From positions 124,001-188,000 of the forward strand of contig NZ_JBHUOQ010000004.1 in the NCBI RefSeq assembly GCF_042686195.1: a DNA stretch of 64,000 nucleotides, in the 5' to 3' direction. The position numbers were made by a program, and so were the translations under genes. Positions 57,850-64,000 of the stretch are shown one piece after another. Below the pieces are notes generated by a model. That model was not told the DNA's origin, did not search any database, and was given only the letters and a program-made list of their open reading frames with translations. This stretch comes from Corticicoccus populi. GTDB lineage: Bacteria; Bacillota; Bacilli; Staphylococcales; Salinicoccaceae. Each line of letters opens with the position of its first letter. Positions within the stretch are counted from its first letter, which is position 1.

Positions 57850-58522
57850 AATTATCATATTCTTCATACTCGCCGTCTTCATAATCAAATTCACTGTAAT
57901 AGTATGGGTTTTCCGCATTATATTCAGCAACTTCCTTAATAAATGCGCCAAGATCTCCGATTTCGTTTAAATCAATTTCCAGCCATATCACTCTATTAAT
58001 TTCTCCTGTTCTTGCATTCAGTGAAACAATGGCTGCTTCATCGTCATCATCAACTAAATGCATTACAAGGTATTCCTCCGGGTTTGCCGTATCATTCAAG
58101 GCAGACTGCAAAAACTCTCCCCCTACTTCTTCAGAGGCGATACTCCGGGCTTCCTCATCTGTTATCAAAGAAGAAGTTTCGTTTTCAGATGAATCATTCC
58201 CTCCGGATGATTCTCCTTCTTTCTTCTCCTGCTCTTCTGCATTCGGATTATCTGTTTCACTCATTTCTGAGACACTGTAATTTTCCCGGTCCAGTATTAT
58301 TGTATAAAGTTTTGCTCCGTCTTCCAGCGTAACGGTATACATCTCTTCATTTTCAGACAAAGAAACCTCTGTGATTTCCCCTTGATACCGCTCTTCTACC
58401 ATTGACCTGGCTTCGGCTTCATCCATATATTCGCTGCCGACTGACGTTACAATAGTGATACCTATTAAAATTCCTATACCCACTGCCAAAAGTGCAATTA
58501 ATATCTTAACTGTTCGTTTCAT
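57848..58522 (-). CDS. PepSY-domain membrane-anchored protein
   Basis: This protein of about 224 residues has an N-terminal membrane anchor (MKRTVKILIALLAVGIGILI, about 1-29). Two extracytoplasmic PepSY-like domains (about 32-90 and 130-205, the second with ITDEEARSIASEEVGGEFLQ) are separated by a Glu/Ser/Asn-rich linker. PepSY proteins next to two-component systems, such as YkoI/YkoJ beside YkoGH in Bacillus, are thought to modulate signalling or proteases. The start at 58522 (second of two ATGs) has GGAGG at proper distance. It overlaps the kinase gene by 17 bases and ends the operon. Confidence 0.82.
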   Translation of the reverse strand: MKRTVKILIALLAVGIGILIGITIVTSVGSEYMDEAEARSMVEERYQGEITEVSLSENEEMYTVTLEDGAKLYTIILDRENYSVSEMSETDNPNAEEQEKKEGESSGGNDSSENETSSLITDEEARSIASEEVGGEFLQSALNDTANPEEYLVMHLVDDDDEAAIVSLNARTGEINRVIWLEIDLNEIGDLGAFIKEVAEYNAENPYYYSEFDYEDGEYEEYDN

Positions 58523-59912
58523 CATCCACCTCCTCAAAAGACCCGGATTTCTTAAAACCGGACTTTTTAAAGCTGATTGTGAATACTGACCCTTCATCAG
58601 GTGTACTGCTCACGCTTATTTCCGCCTCATTCAGCTTTGCCAGTTCTTCCGCAATTGACAAGCCGAGACCTGAACCCCCTGTTTTTCTCGCACGCGCCTT
58701 ATCCACCCGGTAAAAACGTGTGAAAATATGTTCCAGGTCCTCCTGTGGTATTCCGATACCCCGGTCACTGATTTCAATATCAACTGTATTATCTTTATCT
58801 TTAATACCTACCGTTATTTCATCATTACTGTATTTATAGGCGTTATCCAGAAAAATTTTAATTAACTGGTCAAATGTATCTGTGTCCACCTTAATTTTCA
58901 CAGTCTCCTTATTACTGGAGAGGTTAATTTTCCTGCCGTACACTGCTTCAAGTCTCTCTGTAATTTTTTCAACAACATTTACTACATTGATTTCGGTTGG
59001 TTTAAAATGTTCTGAGTGATGTGTCACTTTCGCAAAACTTAAAAGCTGCTCTGTTAAATATTTCATACGTTTGGCCTCATCAGAAATAGCAGCGATACTC
59101 TCATCCAGCAAATCTTCTTTTTCTCTGCCGAATCTTTTTAACATTTGACTGTATGAGTCTATAACCGTTATTGGTGTTTTTAATTCGTGTGATGCATTCA
59201 TAATAAAAGCCTGCTGGTTCTCATCATGAGCCTTTAAATCAAGCATCATATCGTTAAATGACTGGGACAGTTCCTTAAGCTCTTTCGTATCCTTACGGTT
59301 CACCTCAAGCATTGTATAGGCACTTGTATTGTCTGTCCTTCTCATCTTATTAATTAATTTATTAATCGGAGTAATTACAATATTGGTGATTATACGGTTT
59401 AGCAAAAATGTAATCACAATAATAATCAAAGTAGACACTGCAAGTACCCATCGTAAAATTTCATAAGTGTCATATAAGAAGCCTATATTTTCATACATCT
59501 GCATATTCTTAACTGATCCGTCATCCCAGATAATGGGCAGCGATACCATCGCAAAATGGATATCATCATGTATTCCCTCGTCTGTATACTGTCCAGTACT
59601 GTATGATTCACCCATTATTTGAGCATAACGTGCATCAGTCGCAACCCGCGCAATTTGATTATCTGTTTCATCTAATACTGTAATATATCCATCTGATAAC
59701 AGTGGTGATTGAAGTACCGTTTCAGTACTCACACCATCCGCATGCGCATCCTGGATCTGTTTCATAATATTAACTGCACGGTTTTCAAGCTGCCCCAGTT
59801 CCGCTTCAAGAGAAAAATGTTTATAGGAGAAATAAACGAAAACGTTAATTAACACAACAACAATCGCAATCATTACAGTGGTATAGAGCTGTATTTTAGT
59901 TCCCAGTTTCAT
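58506..59912 (-). CDS. Sensor histidine kinase (YkoH-like)
   Basis: This 468-residue kinase has TM1 (about 10-30), an extracytoplasmic sensor region (about 31-152), TM2 (about 153-173) and a HAMP domain. The phosphoacceptor His242 lies in NASHELKTPITVIDS. The ATPase domain has the N-box FLDNAYKYSND, G1 DRGIGIP, the F-box FTRFYRVD and G2 GGSGLGLSIAEEL. AAGGAAT precedes the ATG, three bases after the regulator stop. The partner regulator is directly upstream and a PepSY protein downstream, the YkoG-YkoH-YkoI arrangement. The stimulus is unknown. ArlS is a relative, but the sensor region differs. Confidence 0.92.
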   Translation of the reverse strand: MKLGTKIQLYTTVMIAIVVVLINVFVYFSYKHFSLEAELGQLENRAVNIMKQIQDAHADGVSTETVLQSPLLSDGYITVLDETDNQIARVATDARYAQIMGESYSTGQYTDEGIHDDIHFAMVSLPIIWDDGSVKNMQMYENIGFLYDTYEILRWVLAVSTLIIIVITFLLNRIITNIVITPINKLINKMRRTDNTSAYTMLEVNRKDTKELKELSQSFNDMMLDLKAHDENQQAFIMNASHELKTPITVIDSYSQMLKRFGREKEDLLDESIAAISDEAKRMKYLTEQLLSFAKVTHHSEHFKPTEINVVNVVEKITERLEAVYGRKINLSSNKETVKIKVDTDTFDQLIKIFLDNAYKYSNDEITVGIKDKDNTVDIEISDRGIGIPQEDLEHIFTRFYRVDKARARKTGGSGLGLSIAEELAKLNEAEISVSSTPDEGSVFTISFKKSGFKKSGSFEEVDDETNS

Positions 59913-59915
59913 AAG

Positions 59916-60590
59916 CTATTCCTTAATAATATAGCCGATACCACGAACACTCGTGATTACAGACTCTTTTTCCGTATCCAATTTTTTTCTCAAATATCTG
60001 ACATAAACATCCACTGTATTTGTATCGCCGAAATAATCATATCCCCAGACCGCTTCTATAATTTGTTCACGGGACATCACCCTGTTTTTATTCTCCAAAA
60101 GATAATAAAATAAGTCATACTCTTTTTGTGTCAGATACACATTTTCACCCTTTACAAAGACTTCTCTTGAAGACGGTACAACGTCGATACAACGCACTGA
60201 AACCGTCTCATTATCCTCATTTTTCTGAATGCTTTCCTTCAACTGTGTACGTATTCTTGCCAGCAGCTCTTCAATTTCGAACGGTTTTGTGACATAGTCA
60301 TTCGCCCCGGAGTCAAGACCGCTGACCTTGTCCATTACAGCATCTCTCGCAGTAAGCATAATAATTTTAACGGCATCATCGTGCTGACGTATACGCCTCA
60401 GCACTTCGAGACCATTCAGCTCAGGAATCATCACATCTAAAAGAATCAAATCAAAGTGCTTATTTTCATATTTATCCAATGCCTCTTTCCCTGTGTAGGC
60501 ATTTGCAGTTTCATAGTTCTCAAACTCAAGTTCAAGCTGAATGACACGTGCAATTTTCTCATCATCTTCTACGATCAAAATTTTCTGCAT
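59916..60590 (-). CDS. OmpR-family response regulator (YkoG/ArlR-like)
   Basis: This 224-residue regulator has a receiver domain with the acidic pair in LIVEDDEKIA, phosphoacceptor Asp52 in LILLDVMIPELNG, Thr in MLTARD and Lys in VTKPFEIEELLARIR. The C-terminal winged helix is of OmpR type (LTQKEYDLFYYLLENKNRVMSREQI, TVDVYVRYLRKKLD, VRGIGYIIK). AAGGAGCG precedes the ATG. It is the first gene of the regulator-kinase-PepSY operon. The receiver resembles ArlR and YkoG about equally as far as can be judged by eye. Confidence 0.93.
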   Translation of the reverse strand: MQKILIVEDDEKIARVIQLELEFENYETANAYTGKEALDKYENKHFDLILLDVMIPELNGLEVLRRIRQHDDAVKIIMLTARDAVMDKVSGLDSGANDYVTKPFEIEELLARIRTQLKESIQKNEDNETVSVRCIDVVPSSREVFVKGENVYLTQKEYDLFYYLLENKNRVMSREQIIEAVWGYDYFGDTNTVDVYVRYLRKKLDTEKESVITSVRGIGYIIKE

Positions 60591-60721
60591 TCTACTCGCT
60601 CCTTATAGGTTCATTTTAAATATAAAGCATGATTACTTTAAATGAATTAGAGATTTCTTAAAACTTGATTAAAATAATTAGTAATCATATTATACAATAT
60701 CCCATAAAAGATTGATGACAG

Positions 60722-60754
60722 AAAAAAACAGGAAGACTGTCGTCCACCTGTTTT
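60722..60754 (-). terminator. Terminator of tdk
   Basis: On the minus strand AAAACAGG (60754-60747) pairs with CCTGTTTT (60732-60725), with a small inner GAC/GTC helix, followed by a T-run. It overlaps the tdk stop codon. Confidence 0.85.
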
Positions 60755-61325
60755 AAACTAATTCAAGTCGTTTTTTATAACACTTTCTGCATACAGGAAC
60801 GTATTCCTCATCACCGATCTGAATAGTTTCCCCGACATTTACCGGTTTCCCGTCCAGGAGTCTCATATTCAATGTCGCTTTTTTATTGCAGAACTGACAG
60901 ATTGTTTTTAATTCATCTATGGCATCCGAGAGTTCAAGAAGTGCTTTACTGCCCTCAAAAAGTTCGTTTCTGAAATCCGTCTTCAATCCGAAAGCGATAA
61001 CCGGTATATCCAGTTCATCAGTGATATCGCTGAGATTATGCACGTCTTCTTTTGAAAGAAACTGAGCTTCATCCACTACAATAACATGAACTGCTTTCTC
61101 TTCATGGAGTGCCTTAACATCATCAAATATACTTTCTGATATATACTCCGCATCGAGTTCCAGCCCGATTCTCGACTTAATTTTTTTATATCCGCTTCTC
61201 GTATCCACAGGTGTTGAGTATGCAAGACATCTTTTCCCCTGTGTAGTGTACTGATGATGTGTCGTAATAATCTGGTTGCTCTTATTACTCTGCATGGTAC
61301 CGAATCTATAGTATAACTTTGCCAT
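60753..61325 (-). CDS. tdk: Thymidine kinase
   Basis: Tdk phosphorylates thymidine with ATP. The 190-residue protein matches the E. coli-type family: YYRFGTMQSNKSNQII (P-loop region), STPVDTRSGYKKIKSRIGL, the Walker B-like VIVVDEAQFLSKEDV, FGLKTDFRNELFEGSKALLEL, and two zinc-binding pairs in CQFC and CRKC. The P-loop is unusual: the usual Gly before Lys-Ser is Asn (SNKS rather than SGKS or AGKS). GCGAGG precedes the ATG. It is monocistronic with a terminator overlapping its stop. Confidence 0.9.
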   Translation of the reverse strand: MAKLYYRFGTMQSNKSNQIITTHHQYTTQGKRCLAYSTPVDTRSGYKKIKSRIGLELDAEYISESIFDDVKALHEEKAVHVIVVDEAQFLSKEDVHNLSDITDELDIPVIAFGLKTDFRNELFEGSKALLELSDAIDELKTICQFCNKKATLNMRLLDGKPVNVGETIQIGDEEYVPVCRKCYKKRLELV

Positions 61326-61390
61326 AAAAAACCTCGCATAAATGTATTCTAAAATATTATATCATTGATAGATAACACTAGATACAGGAA

Positions 61391-61765
61391 CTACTTCTTA
61401 CGCCAAAAAGTGAGGCTCCCCTTCTTATCCTCACGGTTAAACTCAATAATATCCGTCAGAAATTCATAATCAACCTTCTGGTCCCAGCCGATTTTGATAA
61501 ACATTTTACTTGTCTGATACCCAAGGGATTCTGCACGTTTCTTAAACGATTCAATTCCTTTAAATTCAGGTGCAACAGAAAAATGTTTTTTAGCAGTATT
61601 AAAACTGACTATGAATGTGCCGTTCTCTGTAAACATCGGCTGATTCCATTTGTATACAGGCTCGAGTGAAGGAAATGCATCATGCACCCACTCAAGCATT
61701 TCTATAAACTGTTCACGGTTCCGGTCGTCTTCTATCTTCATATAAAATTGTTCGAACACTTTCAT
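61391..61765 (-). CDS. DUF1801 protein (YdhG/Fra-like iron chaperone), copy 2
   Basis: This 124-residue protein belongs to DUF1801. Key stretches are EWVHDAFPSLEPVYKWNQPMF, GTFIVSFNTAKKHFSVAPEF and KIGWDQKVDYEFLTDIIEFN. The family includes the Bacillus frataxin-like iron chaperone Fra (YdhG), which assists iron-sulfur cluster and haem assembly. It is the second of two adjacent paralogues in the same direction, with 24 bases between them. GAGGTGAGAGG precedes the ATG. The iron role is inferred from the family. Confidence 0.78.
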   Translation of the reverse strand: MKVFEQFYMKIEDDRNREQFIEMLEWVHDAFPSLEPVYKWNQPMFTENGTFIVSFNTAKKHFSVAPEFKGIESFKKRAESLGYQTSKMFIKIGWDQKVDYEFLTDIIEFNREDKKGSLTFWRKK

Positions 61766-61789
61766 CCTCTCACCTCAAATCAACATACT

Positions 61790-62158
61790 CTATCTCCACA
61801 GCTTGTTATAACCCTCTTTATCCTTCATGTTGTATTCAATAATTTCTCCAATCAGCTTATAATCCACTTCTTCAATATGCTTTATGCGGAACAGCCCTTT
61901 TGTTTTTGAATATCCAGCAGCATCTATTTTTTCTGCAAACTCTTTGACTGCCTTCGGTTCAGGTGCCACTGAAATATGTGCCTTTGCACAGTCTGCACTG
62001 ATGATAAAGGTCCCGTGATGCAGATACATCGGCGTGTTCCACTTTATAACCGGCTCCAGTTCAGGATATTCTTTATGAATCCACTCAAGGACCTCTTCCA
62101 TTCTGTCACGTTTATCAAGCTCTTCAATTTTGTTTACATACTCTTCAAATAACGCCAT
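61790..62158 (-). CDS. DUF1801 protein (YdhG/Fra-like iron chaperone), copy 1
   Basis: This 122-residue DUF1801 protein is clearly paralogous to its neighbour: EWIHKEYPELEPVIKWNTPMY, GTFIISADCAKAHISVAPEP and RIKHIEEVDYKLIGEIIEYN align with the same blocks there. AAGGAGGCG precedes the ATG. It starts 12 bases after the corA stop, so corA and both paralogues probably form one transcript. The tandem duplication has diverged widely (perhaps 40 percent identity by eye), so it is old, and the copies may have different roles. Confidence 0.78.
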   Translation of the reverse strand: MALFEEYVNKIEELDKRDRMEEVLEWIHKEYPELEPVIKWNTPMYLHHGTFIISADCAKAHISVAPEPKAVKEFAEKIDAAGYSKTKGLFRIKHIEEVDYKLIGEIIEYNMKDKEGYNKLWR

Positions 62159-62170
62159 TATAACGCCTCC

Positions 62171-63082
62171 TTAAAGCCATTTTTTTATTTTAAAGTACAT
62201 CAGCATTGCGATACTGATGAACAGCATAATACCCATGATAATAAAGTAGCCGTAGTGCCACGATAATTCAGGCATATAGTCGAAATTCATACCGTAGATA
62301 CCTGTAATTAAAGTCAACGGCAGAAATATTGCTGAGATCAGTGTTAAAAGTGTCATTACCCGGTTTGTTTTATACGAGTTATATGAAACATAATTGTCAC
62401 GTATCTCATCTGTCATGTCATCGATTGACCGAATGATATTCATCTGCCGCTTGAGCATCAAATCTATATGCCTGAGCACACTTTTCTGATGACTGCCTTC
62501 AACCAGTCTGCCTTCCGTTCTGATACTGATAACCAGTTCACTCACAGGCAGGATTACCCGCTTAACCTTTAGTAATCTGGACCTGATTTCAAACACATCA
62601 TCCATAAAACCTCTGCTTTGTCTGTTCGTGCCCTGTCTGTCTTCAAGTGCAAAAACATCTTCTTCAACATCATAAGCTGCCTTAAAATAATTTTCCACTG
62701 TCCGTTCCAATATAGTTAATGAAGCGTCCACCGGGTTGATATCATCAATTTTTAAAACCGTCTCTATATCAATTAGATCATCCAGTATTCCATTGTGATA
62801 AGTAATTAACTGATTCCCGGAGACAATGATATTGATTGGCTGCGCTTTTAAATCCATCCCCATCGCATGACAGACAAACAGACGACTGTCATTATAATCA
62901 ATATATTTCGGCAGATAGCTTCCGGTCTTGATGTCCTCTAAATCTTTTGTGACAATACCAAGCTGTGCCGACTCACTGTCCAGCTCCTGAATATCGTACC
63001 AGACAAAATCAACATTTTCCGGTATATCATCAATTTTTGAAGTCTGTGAAATTTCTTTCTGCACTTTATAATAAATATCCAA
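62171..63082 (-). CDS. corA: CorA-family Mg2+ (divalent cation) channel
   Basis: This protein of about 303 residues has a large cytoplasmic N-terminal domain and two C-terminal helices with the GMN selectivity motif (ITGIYGMNFDYMPELS) and a basic end (KIKKWL). It mediates Mg2+ uptake as a pentamer. The start is chosen at a TTG (63082, giving MDIYYKVQKEISQ) because GGGGG stands seven bases upstream. The open frame continues to 63232, but this part overlaps the phosphoesterase gene and looks non-coding. It lies 16 bases after the phosphoesterase stop in the same direction. Confidence 0.88.
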   Translation of the reverse strand: MDIYYKVQKEISQTSKIDDIPENVDFVWYDIQELDSESAQLGIVTKDLEDIKTGSYLPKYIDYNDSRLFVCHAMGMDLKAQPINIIVSGNQLITYHNGILDDLIDIETVLKIDDINPVDASLTILERTVENYFKAAYDVEEDVFALEDRQGTNRQSRGFMDDVFEIRSRLLKVKRVILPVSELVISIRTEGRLVEGSHQKSVLRHIDLMLKRQMNIIRSIDDMTDEIRDNYVSYNSYKTNRVMTLLTLISAIFLPLTLITGIYGMNFDYMPELSWHYGYFIIMGIMLFISIAMLMYFKIKKWL

Positions 63083-63098
63083 AACACTGCCCCCAAAC

Positions 63099-63914
63099 TC
63101 AGATTTCAAAAACAAATAATGAATCATTGATTTCATATGACATGTCATCGGTCCGCCATTCCCGTTTATAACCAAGGCATGCGCAGATATATGTGGTATC
63201 CGCCTCTTCAATATAATGTCTGAAATGAACATGCCCCATCACGCTGTATTTAATATTGTACTGTTCATATAAATCATCCATATCACTTGTACCGATAAAG
63301 GCATTGTAGTAATCGAATAACCGGTGCGGCATAGGCACCCTGAACCTCTTATGTGTAACGACATGCGTTACGAGGATTATTTTTTTATCACCGGCAGATA
63401 ACAGATCCTTTTCGATTACTTTTCTGAATGATTTAGATACTTCCGGGTCACTCATCTTCCAGTCTATATTCACCTTATCCTGCCATGTCCCGCCGTAATA
63501 GGCACGCTTATTCAGGCGCTCATATGAAAAGCGCTCTGATGCATAGGAATAGTCATACCATGCCGGATGACCGACAATAATCCATTCATCATTAATCGTA
63601 AGCGGTGAACGGATTAAACATTCCGGCAGTGATTCATAAGCCTTCAAAAGTCCATATGAATCCGTTTGCTCCCCGCCCGACCACAAGTCATGATTACCGG
63701 GGATAAAATAAATATCAATCCCTGACAACCGCTTGACATTCCGTATAAATAACGTCGTTATATCGTAATTATTAGAGATGTCTCCGGCAATAATCAAGAG
63801 CTCGACACCACGATCCTTAATCACCTCTGCCAATGTTCTCTCAAAGACTGGTATATATTCTGTTGTATTCTTATATCTGTCGATATGCAGATCGGATATT
63901 ACGCCTATTTTCAT
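63099..63914 (-). CDS. Metallophosphoesterase
   Basis: This 271-residue calcineurin-like phosphoesterase has all the metal-binding motifs: GVISDLHIDRY (D-x-H), LLIIAGDISNN (GD), FIPGNHDLWSGG (GNHD), ILVTHVVTH (H) and SVMGHVHFRHY (GHxH). The start at 63914 has AGGGTGG upstream; a GTG at 63923 is inside that site. It is the first gene of the run leading into corA and the DUF1801 pair. Substrate unknown. A TATAAT sequence on the minus strand near 63973-63978 may be its promoter. Confidence 0.88.
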   Translation of the reverse strand: MKIGVISDLHIDRYKNTTEYIPVFERTLAEVIKDRGVELLIIAGDISNNYDITTLFIRNVKRLSGIDIYFIPGNHDLWSGGEQTDSYGLLKAYESLPECLIRSPLTINDEWIIVGHPAWYDYSYASERFSYERLNKRAYYGGTWQDKVNIDWKMSDPEVSKSFRKVIEKDLLSAGDKKIILVTHVVTHKRFRVPMPHRLFDYYNAFIGTSDMDDLYEQYNIKYSVMGHVHFRHYIEEADTTYICACLGYKREWRTDDMSYEINDSLFVFEI

Positions 63915-64000
63915 TTCTGCCACCCTGTAATAGTAGTTACTATATATATTACGTTAAAAATTCCCTGCGGGCTATTATAATACTTTTACAGAACCCCATC

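Noticed and set aside
63083..63232. A longer N-terminus for CorA reaching 63232
   Set aside because: The extra 50 residues overlap the phosphoesterase gene in another frame and show no family similarity; a TTG start with a GGGGG site at 63082 fits better.

Overview
The window is a chromosomal stretch of a low-to-mid GC Firmicute, almost certainly a member of the Staphylococcaceae. The family is indicated by an FmhB/FemX-type lipid II glycyltransferase at the left edge, the class V aminotransferase-serA-HAD block, a YSIRK-type surface protein, OatA, Mqo, GlnR-GlnA and FdhF/YdeP-FdhD genes. The gene content fits a coagulase-negative relative such as Jeotgalicoccus or Salinicoccus better than Staphylococcus aureus itself; the genus is inference. 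I see no rRNA, tRNA, insertion sequence, prophage, CRISPR array or replication origin. Genes are tightly packed and many convergent pairs share one long, nearly perfect bidirectional terminator.

Layout. 0-2.7 kb: partial femX/fmhB, a small membrane protein, popT (DUF368) and a NadR-like enzyme. 2.8-6.7 kb: serine synthesis (aminotransferase, serA) and a HAD protein. 6.9-12.1 kb: Na/phosphate cotransporter and a MoxR-DUF58-membrane protein operon. 12.1-15.4 kb: glnRA with a GlnR box, and an SNF-family sodium symporter. 15.4-20 kb: a formate module (FdhF/YdeP oxidoreductase, OFA transporter, fdhD). 20-23.3 kb: glucosaminidase, FMN reductase, a small protein and an NhaC/YuiF-like antiporter. 23.4-25.8 kb: SAM-I riboswitch-metY-metA. 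25.8-28.5 kb: aromatic amino acid genes (chorismate mutase, DAHP synthase, tyrA) with a Phe/Tyr-rich leader peptide and an attenuator. 28.5-33 kb: guaC, argF, a membrane protein, a frameshifted short-chain dehydrogenase and an unusual MerR-type protein. 33.3-45.4 kb: metI-like gene, mqo, a PH/HAD pair, ytoQ, and a LysR-controlled methionine operon (YxjG-like enzyme, MFS transporter, YitJ, metE). 45.5-55.4 kb: YSIRK surface protein with acidic repeats, LysR-YeiH pair, DASS symporter, PTS-IIC-like protein, GNAT, oatA. 55.4-64 kb: an NLPA/MetQ-type ABC transporter with a candidate Fur box, a PepSY-kinase-regulator operon, tdk, two DUF1801 paralogues, corA and a phosphoesterase.

Methionine metabolism is the main theme, with at least four modes of control visible within about 35 kb: an S-box for metY-metA, a LysR site for the YxjG-MFS-YitJ-MetE operon, no recognisable element for the metI-like gene, and a Fur-like operator for the MetNPQ-type transporter.

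The most striking element is upstream of DAHP synthase (27228-27523). A consensus promoter is followed by a well-placed ribosome site, an 18-residue peptide ending FYFSYF, then a chain of mutually exclusive hairpins and an intrinsic terminator. This reads as ribosome-mediated transcription attenuation sensing Phe/Tyr, in a group where T-box control would be the usual expectation. All assignments come from reading the sequence; no database search was run.
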